From: Paludibacteraceae bacterium
Lineage (GTDB): Bacteria > Bacteroidota > Bacteroidia > Bacteroidales > Paludibacteraceae
Length of the DNA stretch: 39,404 nt
NCBI GenBank assembly: GCA_016938015.1
Contig: JAFGVL010000126.1
Span: 1-39,404 of the forward strand
Reading direction: 5' to 3'
The position numbers and the translations under genes were made by a program. The notes below the pieces were generated by a model. It did no database searches and had not been told where the DNA came from. It worked only from the letters and a program-made list of their open reading frames with translations. Each line of letters starts with the position of its first letter. Positions within the stretch are counted from its first letter, which is position 1. Positions 1 through 8,171 of the stretch are shown piece by piece.

Positions 1-438
1 ATTGCTCCTCGTATGCCGGAAGCTATTTTTAAAACAAAAACCATTAGTTACAGTTTTGCCGCATCCATACCGGCGGGTATTAAATTAGGAATAAGTAAAT
101 TATCAGGCTATGTTTCTGATATGAAATACATTTTTACAAAAGAAGGAGTTGAAAATCTAGGAGGCTTTGGAAGCATTGGCAAGCAATTTGATTACGAATG
201 GAATTGGGTACAATTTTGGTATACAACAGCATTTCTATCGGTTATTTTAGCTTTTATGAATATATTACCAATACCCGGATTAGATGGAGGGCATTTACTC
301 TTTTTACTATTTGAAATTATTACCAGACGAAAACCAAACGAAAAATTTTTAGAAAAAGCACAAGCTATCGGAATGATTTTTTTACTGTTTCTAATTTTAT
401 ATGTTAACATTAACGACCTCGTAAATTTTATATTTTAA
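1..438 (+). CDS. rseP: RseP-type site-2 intramembrane metalloprotease, C-terminal part (partial)
   Basis: The reading frame is open from the first base of the window, so the gene is cut at its 5' end and only about 145 C-terminal residues are present. The fragment contains the second zinc-site motif of M50 site-2 proteases, NILPIPGLDGGH, inside a hydrophobic segment, followed by another membrane segment near the C-terminus. These proteases cut membrane-anchored regulators such as anti-sigma factors within the inner membrane. The HExxH half of the active site and the PDZ domain would lie upstream of the window. The family call is firm; the exact substrate cannot be told. Confidence 0.88.
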   Translation: MAPRMPEAIFKTKTISYSFAASIPAGIKLGISKLSGYVSDMKYIFTKEGVENLGGFGSIGKQFDYEWNWVQFWYTTAFLSVILAFMNILPIPGLDGGHLLFLLFEIITRRKPNEKFLEKAQAIGMIFLLFLILYVNINDLVNFIF

Positions 439-477
439 TTGATAAAAACCATTTAATAAACCTCAATTTATTCTCGT

Positions 478-1056
478 ATGAAAAAACTTACTACAATAAT
501 TATTCTTCTTGCAGGCTTATTTTTTTTAGTTCAGGCAGCAACAACACAACAAAAAAAATCAACTACAAAAAAAGCTACTACTTCACAAAAAGCAGTGGCA
601 AAGAAACCTGTAGGAACTACTATAAAAAAGGATAGCATTAAAAATATAGAACAAAAAAACTATTGTATCTACATTACAAAAGCTGAGTTTGTAAAAAAAA
701 TAGCCAATATTGACAAAGACCCAACTAATTGGAATTATATAGGCAACAAACCTTGCATTATTGATTTTTACACTACATGGTGTGGTCCGTGTAGAACAAT
801 TGCTCCGGTGCTTGAAGAACTAGCCAAAGAGTATGAAGGTAAAATATATATTTATAAAGTAGATGCTGAAAAAGAAAAAGAATTGGCGCAAGCCTTTAAA
901 GTACAGGCTTATCCAACACTTATTTTTTGTCCGATGAAAGGTAATCCGCAAATGGCAAAAGGTGCTCTACCTAAAGCTCAATTAGTAGAAATTATTAACC
1001 AATTGTTGTTAAAAAAGCAAGTAACTCCTCCACCTCCATTCTTACAAAGAAGATAA
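478..1056 (+). CDS. Exported thioredoxin-fold protein with WCGPC active site (copy 1)
   Basis: A 192-residue protein with a hydrophobic N-terminal signal (about residues 1-20), then a Lys/Thr/Gln-rich linker to about residue 65. A thioredoxin domain follows with the redox motif TWCGPCR and a cis-proline context (AYPTL). The active site is intact, so it should act as a periplasmic or membrane-tethered disulfide oxidoreductase. It lies 22 bases before a paralogue of very similar domain sequence, and the two are probably co-transcribed. A segment around NWNYIGNKPC, just before the first core strand, is shared by both copies. The redox partner is unknown. Confidence 0.88.
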   Translation: MKKLTTIIILLAGLFFLVQAATTQQKKSTTKKATTSQKAVAKKPVGTTIKKDSIKNIEQKNYCIYITKAEFVKKIANIDKDPTNWNYIGNKPCIIDFYTTWCGPCRTIAPVLEELAKEYEGKIYIYKVDAEKEKELAQAFKVQAYPTLIFCPMKGNPQMAKGALPKAQLVEIINQLLLKKQVTPPPPFLQRR

Positions 1057-1078
1057 CAACGTATAATTTTATAAAGAG

Positions 1079-1564
1079 ATGAAAAAAGTACTTTACACAA
1101 TAATTGGATGTGTGTTTTTATTTACAAGCGCTTTTGCACAAAAAACAACTACCTCATCACAACCTTCTACCAATAAAAAGGGAACTATAAACTTAACAAA
1201 AGAGGAGTTTATAAAAAAAATAATCGACTACGAGAATAACCCCAAAGAATGGATTTATTTAGGTGATAAACCATGTATTATTGATTTTTACGCTTCGTGG
1301 TGTGGCCCGTGTAAACAAATAGCTCCAATTTTAGAAGAACTGGCAGTAACCTACAATGGCCGAATTTATATCTACAAAGTAAATATAGATAAAGAAAAAG
1401 AATTAGCTCAAGCCTTTGGTATTCAAAGTATTCCTACATTAATACTCTCTCCTGTTAAAGGTAACCCAACAATGGTAAAAGGACTGCAAACAAAAGAAAG
1501 TTTAATATCTCTTATTGATAACCAACTGCTGACTAAAACAGTAAAAAACAAACAAAAAAAATAG
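1079..1564 (+). CDS. Exported thioredoxin-fold protein with WCGPC active site (copy 2)
   Basis: A 161-residue paralogue of the upstream gene. It has a clear signal peptide ending near FTSAFAQ (residues 15-21), a shorter linker, then a thioredoxin domain with SWCGPCK and the cis-Pro segment SIPTL. The run KEKELAQAF is identical in both copies, suggesting a tandem duplication. It is probably the last gene of its transcript, because a hairpin lies about 40 bases downstream. The role is inferred to be periplasmic thiol-disulfide exchange; no partner is indicated. Confidence 0.88.
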   Translation: MKKVLYTIIGCVFLFTSAFAQKTTTSSQPSTNKKGTINLTKEEFIKKIIDYENNPKEWIYLGDKPCIIDFYASWCGPCKQIAPILEELAVTYNGRIYIYKVNIDKEKELAQAFGIQSIPTLILSPVKGNPTMVKGLQTKESLISLIDNQLLTKTVKNKQKK

Positions 1565-1602
1565 TTTCCAAACACATTTTTTTCTAGAAATTCTATGTAT
1601 TT

Positions 1603-1646
1603 AAACTCAAGCTCTTTTAAATTAAAAAAGCTTGAGTTTGCTTTTT
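1603..1646. terminator. Bidirectional hairpin terminator between the thioredoxins and corA
   Basis: The arms AAACTCAAGCT (1603-1613) and AGCTTGAGTTT (1629-1639) are a perfect 11-bp inverted repeat, followed on the plus strand by GCTTTTT. It separates two convergent genes; the corA stop codon lies in the T-run. Confidence 0.8.
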
Positions 1647-2736
1647 AAAACCATTTCATCCTTCGAAAAAATAAATAAATCAACACTCCCACCGTTATCA
1701 TAATTGCCCAAGCTACAAAATAGCCATATTGATAGTGTAATTCAGGCATATTACTAAAGTTCATACCCCATACTCCGGCTAAAAAAGTAAGCGGAATAAA
1801 AATGGTAGATACCACCGTAAGGCGTTTCATAATCTGATTCATGCGTAAATCATTGTTTGCCATATAGAGGTCAACCAGCGATTTAATTGTTTCCTTGGCA
1901 TTATCTATCAACTGAAAAACCTGTTTCAAATGGTCGTAAGTATCTTTGAAATAAATTAAGTTAGCCTTACTTATCAAATCCGAATTTAATCGTAACAACT
2001 CCCTAAATTCTTCTTTCAAAGGCATAATGTTTTTACGCATCAACAAGTATTCTTTCCGATATGCTTGTATCAAACGTCCTGTTTCTTCATGGTCTTCGTT
2101 AAATTCCATCAACGCATCTTCCAGTTCCACCATACGGTCGCGTTGCACATCAAGCACAGCAAGATAATTATCGGCTATATTACTAAGCAACAAGTTGTAC
2201 AAATAATCGGCAGTTTGCGTACACACCTTGGCATTATTAGCCACAATAGCTTTGCGAATATCCTTAAAATGGTCGCGTTTAGTTTCTTGAAACGAAATAA
2301 CAAAATGTTTACCCAGCACTATGCTAATATGTTCTTTTTGCAACACTTCATTTTCATCGTAAGTAAAAGCATCGAGAACGGTAAGGCTCAATTCGGGCGA
2401 CTCCTCTATTTTGGCAATATGGCGGGTATTTAAAATATCCTGTATCCACAACAACTCAAATCCAAGCCCCTTACAAAGTGCCGACACGGCATCTACATCA
2501 GCCAATCCGCTCACGTGTAACCAATTTGTTTTTTTGGGATTAATCGCTTTGATAACATCTTTGGAAGTTTCAAAATGCAATTCTTCTACCCTCATCCCAT
2601 CATATACTGTAAGCTCAAAGCTAGTCTTATCGGTCAAATTACCGGTATATTGCAAGCTCTCGTATAAAAGATTATCCCGCTGACGCTTACGAGGCATACG
2701 CACTGCTTTGCTTGTTTTTCGAATCATTTTATGCAT
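1645..2736 (-). CDS. corA: CorA-family magnesium/cobalt transporter
   Basis: A 363-residue protein of normal CorA length. It has a large N-terminal cytoplasmic domain with a long helical stretch (about residues 180-300), then two C-terminal membrane segments. The signature GMN motif is at residues 324-326 (VWGMNF), at the end of the first membrane helix where it forms the pore selectivity filter, and the C-terminus is basic (RRMKWF). It should form a pentameric inner-membrane channel for Mg2+, possibly Co2+ or Ni2+. The start at 2736 is supported by an unusually good Shine-Dalgarno sequence, GGAGG, six bases upstream. It is transcribed convergently with the thioredoxin genes. Confidence 0.93.
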   Translation of the reverse strand: MHKMIRKTSKAVRMPRKRQRDNLLYESLQYTGNLTDKTSFELTVYDGMRVEELHFETSKDVIKAINPKKTNWLHVSGLADVDAVSALCKGLGFELLWIQDILNTRHIAKIEESPELSLTVLDAFTYDENEVLQKEHISIVLGKHFVISFQETKRDHFKDIRKAIVANNAKVCTQTADYLYNLLLSNIADNYLAVLDVQRDRMVELEDALMEFNEDHEETGRLIQAYRKEYLLMRKNIMPLKEEFRELLRLNSDLISKANLIYFKDTYDHLKQVFQLIDNAKETIKSLVDLYMANNDLRMNQIMKRLTVVSTIFIPLTFLAGVWGMNFSNMPELHYQYGYFVAWAIMITVGVLIYLFFRRMKWF

Positions 2737-2742
2737 AAAAAT

Positions 2743-2747
2743 CCTCC
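2743..2747 (-). promoter_or_regulatory. Shine-Dalgarno sequence of corA
   Basis: On the minus strand GGAGG lies six bases before the ATG at 2736. Strong Shine-Dalgarno sequences are uncommon among the genes of this window, and this one decides between Met1 and Met4. Confidence 0.6.
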
Positions 2748-2931
2748 ATGTGTTTTCTTTAGAAAAACAATAGTACTAATTTTTGGCAAGATGTGAAAAT
2801 TAATAGTTTATTGTTTTATGGTTTATTCAAAAGAATTATTTATTTATGAATTTTTAAATATAAAAATCTCGTTTAAAATAAAATAGTTTACTACAAATTA
2901 TGAATAAACTACTTGTTTTTTAACAAACGAC

Positions 2932-2962
2932 CTTGTTTTAAAAAACAAAGGTATTACTTTTG
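2932..2962 (+). promoter_or_regulatory. Bacteroidota-type promoter for the flavin reductase-rubredoxin gene
   Basis: CTTG at 2932-2935, then 19 bases, then TACTTTTG at 2955-2962, which fits the consensus TTG-N19-TAnnTTTG. The predicted start of transcription is about 50 bases before the ATG at 3021. A partial dyad (AACAA / TTGTT, about 2923-2938) overlaps the -33 element and could be an operator. The rest of the 284-base gap shows nothing else clear. Confidence 0.7.
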
Positions 2963-3020
2963 TAAACGAACAGAATTAGTATCCCCTAATGAAATACATA
3001 AATAATTCAATCAAAATTAG

Positions 3021-3698
3021 ATGATAAATTACGATGCACTTTACCACATTTCCTACGGACTTTTTATTGTATCGTCCGGAAACAAAAATAAAGGGAATGG
3101 TTTTATTTCTAACACCGTTTTTCAGGTAACTTCTTCTCCGGCTATGTTTGCCACTTGCTCTAATAAAAACAATTATACATCCGAATTAATCAAACAATCA
3201 AAAGCCTTCTCAGCAAGTGTTTTAGATACTACCATCTCTCCCACTGTTATGGGTGTTTTTGGGTTTAAAAGTGGTAACGACATAGACAAAATGAACGATA
3301 TGATAATTCAATACGGCGATACCGGCGTACCCATCGTGTTAAATCATTGCATCTCATACATCGAATGTAAACTAGTACAAACCATCGATATGGGATCTCA
3401 TTGGATGTTTATTGGAGAAATGGTTAATGCTGAAGTAATAGACGACAGCAAAGAAGCATTGACCTATAAATACTACAGAGAAAAGATGAAAGGTATTTCT
3501 CCCAAAAATGCACCTACGTATATTGAAAAACCTGAAGATAATACCATTGATAGCAATAACTCATTCAAAAAATACAAGTGTAAAGTATGTGGATACATTT
3601 ACGATGAAGCCCAAGAAGGTACTACCTTTGAGGAGTTGCCTGATAATTGGGAGTGCCCTTTATGTGGGGTTGATAAATCTGAATTTATAGAAGAATAG
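3021..3698 (+). CDS. Flavin reductase-rubredoxin fusion (high-molecular-weight rubredoxin type)
   Basis: A 225-residue, two-domain protein. Residues 1 to about 165 resemble FMN-binding flavin reductase domains (early YGLFIVSS, then [15 protein letters not shown]). After a short linker, residues 184-225 form a rubredoxin with all four iron ligands: Cys187 and Cys190 (CKVCGY), and Cys212 and Cys215 (CPLCGV). In Moorella a similar fusion (Hrb) passes electrons from NAD(P)H to a flavodiiron protein in oxygen or NO defence. No flavodiiron gene is in the window. The flavoprotein gene 21 bases downstream is probably in the same operon. The soluble cytoplasmic location is inferred from the lack of a signal. 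Confidence 0.88.
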   Translation: MINYDALYHISYGLFIVSSGNKNKGNGFISNTVFQVTSSPAMFATCSNKNNYTSELIKQSKAFSASVLDTTISPTVMGVFGFKSGNDIDKMNDMIIQYGDTGVPIVLNHCISYIECKLVQTIDMGSHWMFIGEMVNAEVIDDSKEALTYKYYREKMKGISPKNAPTYIEKPEDNTIDSNNSFKKYKCKVCGYIYDEAQEGTTFEELPDNWECPLCGVDKSEFIEE

Positions 3699-3719
3699 TT
3701 TATAATGCAATTGTAAAAT

Positions 3720-4730
3720 ATGATTTCAACTCATTACGATGTTGTAATTCTTGGAGCCGGTCCGGCGGGCTTGGCATGTGCCATAGAACTTAAACAAAGT
3801 AAACTACAGGTTTTGTTAATTGATAAAAAGGCTGAGATTGGACCAAAAATTTGTGCCGGAGGCTTAACTAACTTAACCAAAGATTATGTTATTCCTAACG
3901 AAAAAACACGCAGTTTTAATCGGCAAAAAATAGTTATCAAAGACAATGACCACGTAATTGAATTAGCAAATCCGATTCGCACAATTACCCGTTTAGAATT
4001 GGGACAATACCAACTACAACAACTACAAGACGCCTCTAACATAAGGGTATTAAACAATACAACGGTACAAGAAATACAACAAAATAAAGTAATAACAACC
4101 GAAGGGCAGCACATTCACTATAATTATTTAGTAGGTGCCGATGGTTCTACTTCGTTAGTTAGAAAAAGCCTAGGGCTAACATCCAAGCATTGCATTGGGC
4201 TTTATTACAATATCCCTGTTATTACCAACGAATGCGTATGGTATTTAAAATACAAAACACTTAAAACAGGTTACATTTGGGTATTTCCACACAAAGAACA
4301 CACCAACATAGGTGTTTACTTTAACCCCCTTATTTTAAACAGCAAAAAAGCACGAAAAGAGTTGGAAAATTACCTTACTTCCAAAGGCTATACGTTTCTA
4401 AACAAAGAACTTCATGGAGCTCCTATTTGCTACAATTACAAGGGTTACGAATTTGGTTCCGTTTTTTTAACGGGCGATGCTGCCGGTTTAACATCCAAAG
4501 GTACCGGCGAGGGAATTTCTTACGCTTTAATTAGTGGGAAAGAAATAGCCCGAAAAATTATGGATGAAAACTACAAACCCCTAGAATTGAACAACATGAT
4601 ACGCATAAAAAAACGGCAAGATAAGCTGTTTAAAATACTGGAAACCTTTCCGTTTATGCATGCATTTTTATATACCGTATTTGTGCAACTCATGAAGATT
4701 AAATCTTTTCAAGCTTATTTCGGTGTTTAA
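3720..4730 (+). CDS. FAD-dependent oxidoreductase, geranylgeranyl-reductase family
   Basis: A 336-residue flavoprotein. The N-terminus has the dinucleotide-binding fingerprint VVILGAGPAG (G12, G14, G17) followed by an acidic strand end (LLIDKKAEIG). KICAGGLTN (about residues 43-51) matches the Cys-Gly motif of geranylgeranyl reductases. A second FAD motif, VFLTGDAAGLTSKGTGEG, occurs near residue 250. Family members reduce isoprenoid double bonds or oxidise other substrates, so the substrate here is not certain. It follows the rubredoxin fusion by 21 bases, and that neighbour could supply its electrons (inference). Confidence 0.82.
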   Translation: MISTHYDVVILGAGPAGLACAIELKQSKLQVLLIDKKAEIGPKICAGGLTNLTKDYVIPNEKTRSFNRQKIVIKDNDHVIELANPIRTITRLELGQYQLQQLQDASNIRVLNNTTVQEIQQNKVITTEGQHIHYNYLVGADGSTSLVRKSLGLTSKHCIGLYYNIPVITNECVWYLKYKTLKTGYIWVFPHKEHTNIGVYFNPLILNSKKARKELENYLTSKGYTFLNKELHGAPICYNYKGYEFGSVFLTGDAAGLTSKGTGEGISYALISGKEIARKIMDENYKPLELNNMIRIKKRQDKLFKILETFPFMHAFLYTVFVQLMKIKSFQAYFGV

Positions 4731-4760
4731 TTTTTTAATCTATTCGTTTTAGTTTTGAGC

Positions 4761-4790
4761 TTGTTACTCTTGCTTTTTTTTCTAACTTTG
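4761..4790 (+). promoter_or_regulatory. Bacteroidota-type promoter before the exported protein gene
   Basis: TTG at 4761-4763, exactly 19 bases, then TAACTTTG at 4783-4790. This is a full match to the group's housekeeping promoter pattern and likely drives 4876-6879. Confidence 0.75.
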
Positions 4791-4875
4791 AAAAGTTCTG
4801 CTTTTATGTTTTTGGTTTGATATTTGGTAAAAATGAATTTAATTGAATAGTTGTAAAAACAAAATTAATTATCCT

Positions 4876-5538
4876 ATGAAACAATTACTTATCATCACAA
4901 TGATTTTATCTTGCAGCTTAAGCTATGCCTTTGACCCCTATGCCGAAGACCCTAAAGCAGATAAAATCCTAAACCTATACAAAACCTATTACTCCACTCA
5001 AGATAAAGCTATTGTTGACAAAACCATCAAATTTATAAACGAAGGTTTGTGGGATGAAGGCATCTTTGATATGCGATACAAAGCATTTTTTGGTGAATTG
5101 TTTACTGCTAACCCTGAAATTAAGGCAGAGTTTGAAAAAAAGCTTTCAAAAATTAAAAATGCAAATTTCTACGATTTATTCGAATATTTGGTAAACGCTC
5201 CCCTAGAAGAGATATATGCCAATGCACCCGAAACCGTAGATATTAACGAAATGCTGGTATATTCTTATTATGCCAACCACAACGTAAAATACCTGGTTCA
5301 ATTACTCGAAAAAGCAAAAGACACCGAAGAACGTACCGATTTAAATAAATTTATGATAGGTTGGAGTGCTATTTGGTGGCTTGCAACCATAAAAGAAGAA
5401 GAACCAAGCGTTAATAAATTTTTAGAAGGAATTGCAAGTGATAAGTTCGCTACAATTGCATTTAAAAGTCGTGCCTACGATTTAAAAAACGAACAATTAC
5501 GCATTCTGGAAGAACAAAAGAAAAAGAAAATTTGGTAA
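4876..5538 (+). CDS. Exported protein of unknown function
   Basis: A longer frame begins at 4843, but the Met at 4876 starts a typical signal peptide (MKQLLIITMILSCSLSYA), so that start is preferred, giving 220 residues. After the signal the protein is helical and highly charged, rich in Lys, Glu and Asp, with WSAIWW near residue 157 and a basic tail (EEQKKKKIW). No catalytic motif was recognised. The hemerythrin-like gene begins 17 bases after its stop, so the two are probably co-transcribed from the promoter at 4761. Confidence 0.7.
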   Translation: MKQLLIITMILSCSLSYAFDPYAEDPKADKILNLYKTYYSTQDKAIVDKTIKFINEGLWDEGIFDMRYKAFFGELFTANPEIKAEFEKKLSKIKNANFYDLFEYLVNAPLEEIYANAPETVDINEMLVYSYYANHNVKYLVQLLEKAKDTEERTDLNKFMIGWSAIWWLATIKEEEPSVNKFLEGIASDKFATIAFKSRAYDLKNEQLRILEEQKKKKIW

Positions 5539-5555
5539 TAAATACTTGCCTAAAA

Positions 5556-6287
5556 ATGAATTCATTTAGTAACACAAATTATTCTCCATCCATCAAATTA
5601 GCAGATCTTGTTGAAAAGAATGCTCATTTGTTGCTTTTACTAGAACATTTTGAAATCAATTTTCCATTAAACAACAAATCAATACTTCAAATTTGCGAAG
5701 AAAAAAACATTGACACCAATTTATTCTTTGTTATTTTAAGCCTCTATAACACTACTGATTTTGTTCCAAACAAGCCATTATCTTTTAACGATATCGTTCC
5801 AATAGTTTCGTTTCTTAAAAAAAGCCATCATTTTTATTCCAAAGAAATGTACCCCAACATTTTGCAGTCAATAAAAGAAATGGCTCAAGTCAATAATTAT
5901 AAAGAAATGTCGTTAGTTGAAAAATTCTTTATTAATTATTTTAATGAAGTAACCGAACATTTAAACTACGAAAATGAAATCGTATTTCCTTACGTGTTAT
6001 CGCTTCACGAAAAAATTGCACATCCAAATGCGACCAAACAAAAAACTCAGTATTCTGTAATGGAATATAAAGAACACCATAACGATATTGAAGAAAAACT
6101 AACAGACCTAAAAAACTTACTCATTAATTATTTACCGGAAAAAAACGACCAAGTTATTCGTCGCAAGTTATTTTTCAAACTATATAAATTAGAGTACGAT
6201 TTAACTATTCATTCCAAGATTGAAGATTTACTATTAATTCCTTTAGTAGGTAGAATGGAACAATCACTAAAAAATGAACAACAATAA
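5556..6287 (+). CDS. Hemerythrin-domain protein related to iron-sulfur repair (RIC/YtfE/ScdA) proteins
   Basis: The start at 5556 gives 243 residues; an upstream ATG at 5532 overlaps the previous gene and is less likely. An N-terminal helical domain of about 70 residues resembles the ScdA/RIC N-terminal domain, but the usual Cys-Cys-Gly-Gly is absent (EINFPLNNK at that place). A four-helix hemerythrin domain follows, with likely di-iron ligands in KSHHFY, TEHLNYENEIVFP, KEHHND and HSKIEDLLLIP. Relatives repair or deliver iron to Fe-S clusters after nitrosative stress. It overlaps the next gene by 14 bases, implying translational coupling with a regulator. An iron, oxygen or NO sensing role is inference. 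Confidence 0.78.
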   Translation: MNSFSNTNYSPSIKLADLVEKNAHLLLLLEHFEINFPLNNKSILQICEEKNIDTNLFFVILSLYNTTDFVPNKPLSFNDIVPIVSFLKKSHHFYSKEMYPNILQSIKEMAQVNNYKEMSLVEKFFINYFNEVTEHLNYENEIVFPYVLSLHEKIAHPNATKQKTQYSVMEYKEHHNDIEEKLTDLKNLLINYLPEKNDQVIRRKLFFKLYKLEYDLTIHSKIEDLLLIPLVGRMEQSLKNEQQ

Positions 6288-6879
6288 ACACAGCCATATA
6301 ATTATTCTTGAACCTTCGTTGATAATTGCTGAAGGATTAGTTTACCTAATTAATAAACAAAGTAAATCCTTCGAATTTTCAATTATAAACTCTCTCGAAA
6401 AAATTGATTTAATTACTACTCGAAAAAAAACCGAACTAATAATTATCAATCCTTCCTACATTCAAAACAACACCAAAAGCTTTAATAACATTAAAAACGA
6501 CTATCATCAAATAAAATGGATTGGATTGATTTACGCTTATTTTGAACAAGAACTACTCGATAAATTGGATGATATAATTACAATTTCTGATACCATTGAA
6601 GTTATTTACGGAAAAATAAACAAACTACTTAACCAAGAAAATACCTGCAATAAAACTAACTCTCCCGAAATTTTAAGCGATAGAGAAATTGATGTGCTAA
6701 AACTGCTTGCTGTAGGTTTAACCAACAAAGAAATTGCCGATAAACTAACTATCAGCATACACACCGTTATTAGCCATCGTAAAAATATTTCTCAAAAAAC
6801 CGGTATTAAATCGGTTTCCGGTTTAACTATCTATGCCGTTTTGCAAAAAATTATCTCTACAGATTCATTATCTTTGTAA
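6274..6879 (+). CDS. LuxR-type regulator with a degenerate receiver domain
   Basis: A 201-residue protein shaped like a NarL/FixJ response regulator. The N-terminal 120 residues resemble a receiver fold (HIIILEPSLIIAEGL), but the acidic pair is replaced by Glu-Pro and the phospho-acceptor position reads IIINPS, so normal phosphorylation is unlikely. The C-terminal LuxR helix-turn-helix (about residues 131-195) is intact: LSDREIDVLKLLAVGLTNKE, then HTVISHRKNIS. It overlaps the hemerythrin-like gene and precedes the porin-feoAB cluster by 120 bases. It probably receives its signal by protein contact with the hemerythrin-like partner (inference). Confidence 0.85.
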   Translation: MNNNKHSHIIILEPSLIIAEGLVYLINKQSKSFEFSIINSLEKIDLITTRKKTELIIINPSYIQNNTKSFNNIKNDYHQIKWIGLIYAYFEQELLDKLDDIITISDTIEVIYGKINKLLNQENTCNKTNSPEILSDREIDVLKLLAVGLTNKEIADKLTISIHTVISHRKNISQKTGIKSVSGLTIYAVLQKIISTDSLSL

Positions 6880-6887
6880 GGTTTTTA

Positions 6888-6931
6888 ACTATAACTAATG
6901 AGTGATAATTAAACAATTCATTATTTATAGT
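6888..6931. repeat. Inverted repeat after the LuxR-type gene
   Basis: ACTATAA (6888-6894) pairs with TTATAGT (6925-6931), with a smaller AATT/AATT dyad inside. It is AT-rich and lacks a long T-run, so it may be a weak terminator or an RNA end structure. Confidence 0.3.
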
Positions 6932-6956
6932 GATTTCAAAAACGCTAATCCTGTTG

Positions 6957-6986
6957 TAATTTTGTCACATAAATAAACTGACAAAA
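6957..6986 (+). promoter_or_regulatory. Promoter -7 element with overlapping operator-like inverted repeat (porin-feoAB)
   Basis: TAATTTTG at 6957-6964 fits the -7 consensus; the -33 position reads TTTC and is weak. Overlapping it, TTTTGTCA (6960-6967) and TGACAAAA (6979-6986) form a perfect inverted repeat with an 11-base spacer. The sequence AACTGACA occurs again at 6992-6999, next to the start codon. A repressor bound here would block the start of transcription of the porin and feoAB. The regulator is not known; the upstream LuxR-type protein is one candidate. Confidence 0.5.
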
Positions 6987-6998
6987 AATTGAACTGAC

Positions 6999-8108
6999 AT
7001 GAAAAAAAGATTTTGGATAATAAGTCTGCTTGCCTTATTATTCTTAACTGGTAACGCACAAACTGATTCTTCACAAAATACATCTGCTTTTAGCTATACG
7101 GCATCGTATACCGGCGATATGGTAAACAACCTTAATGGCGGAATTAAAACAGGTACAAACTATCTCGGAATGGCCCATATCGGATTAGGATTTGATACCG
7201 AAAAAGCACGCTGGTGGAAAGGTGGTGAGTTTTGTATCGACTTTATGAATACACATGGCGATACACCATCGGCAAATTTAATTGGCGACATTCAAATAGC
7301 CTCCAATATTGAAGCCGGTAATTTATCGGTATTATATGAACTTTGGTACAAACAACGCTTCGGAAAAATTGCTGTAACTGTTGGCTTACAAGATATGAAC
7401 AGCAACTATGCGGTTACCGAAAATGGTGGATTATTTGTAAACAGCTCTTTTGGAGTTCACACAGTAATGTCGGATAATATAACACTGCCAATTTTTCCAA
7501 TAACGGCATTAGGTCTTAATTTTCAATGGCAAATTAATAATTACTCCAACTGGCAAATTACTTTTTTTGATGGTACTCCAAATAGTAGAAATAACTATAA
7601 TACTAATTGGATAGTTGGTAAAGAAGATGGATATTTAATTGTGAGTGAATTTCACTTAGCAAAAAGTTTAATAAAAGAGAAAAATGGTAATTATAAAATT
7701 AGTGGGTATTATCACCAACATAAATCTTCTATTTTAGGTTATCATGAAAATGGAGGAATATATTTTATTGGAGACCAAGACATTAACAAAAATATAAGTA
7801 TATTTTCTCAAATTGGTTATAGTCCTAACAAAATAAATATTCACAATCATTTTTATAGTTTAGGTATTAATTACAAAGAATTCTCTAAAAAACGAACGGA
7901 TGATATGCTAGGACTTGCAGTTGCTTATTTTGGCAGTGATAATGCGTCAATAACGCACGAAACTACAATCGAATTAACCTACAAAATGGTGTTAAACGAA
8001 CATTTATATATTCAACCGGATATTCAATATATAATTAACCCTGCAGGAACCGAAAATAAATTAAATAATGCCTTAGTAGGTATCGTACGATTTGGAATGG
8101 AATTGTAG
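6999..8108 (+). CDS. OprB-like outer-membrane porin
   Basis: A 369-residue protein with a signal peptide (about residues 1-20, ending GNAQ). The mature part is a beta barrel rich in Gly, Asn and aromatic residues, ending in an aromatic-hydrophobic strand (GIVRFGMEL). Segments such as WWKGGEFCIDFMNTHG and GLQDMNSNYAV resemble the carbohydrate-selective porin OprB family. The feoAB start lies 63 bases after its stop, so the two are likely co-transcribed, pointing to an iron-linked uptake role rather than sugar uptake. That role is inference; the barrel fold is the firm part. Confidence 0.8.
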   Translation: MKKRFWIISLLALLFLTGNAQTDSSQNTSAFSYTASYTGDMVNNLNGGIKTGTNYLGMAHIGLGFDTEKARWWKGGEFCIDFMNTHGDTPSANLIGDIQIASNIEAGNLSVLYELWYKQRFGKIAVTVGLQDMNSNYAVTENGGLFVNSSFGVHTVMSDNITLPIFPITALGLNFQWQINNYSNWQITFFDGTPNSRNNYNTNWIVGKEDGYLIVSEFHLAKSLIKEKNGNYKISGYYHQHKSSILGYHENGGIYFIGDQDINKNISIFSQIGYSPNKINIHNHFYSLGINYKEFSKKRTDDMLGLAVAYFGSDNASITHETTIELTYKMVLNEHLYIQPDIQYIINPAGTENKLNNALVGIVRFGMEL

Positions 8109-8171
8109 TACATGCATTTAGTAAAGACACAATACATTAGGTCTTTATACAAAATAAAAAACAAAAAAAAT

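Noticed and set aside
2065-2433. Plus-strand frame opposite corA
   Set aside because: It is antisense to a conserved transporter, with no recognisable family and no promoter.
6957-6999. Fur or FNR box upstream of porin-feoAB
   Set aside because: The dyad arms (TTTTGTCA / TGACAAAA) with an 11-base spacer fit neither the usual Fur 19-mer nor the TTGAT-N4-ATCAA FNR site.
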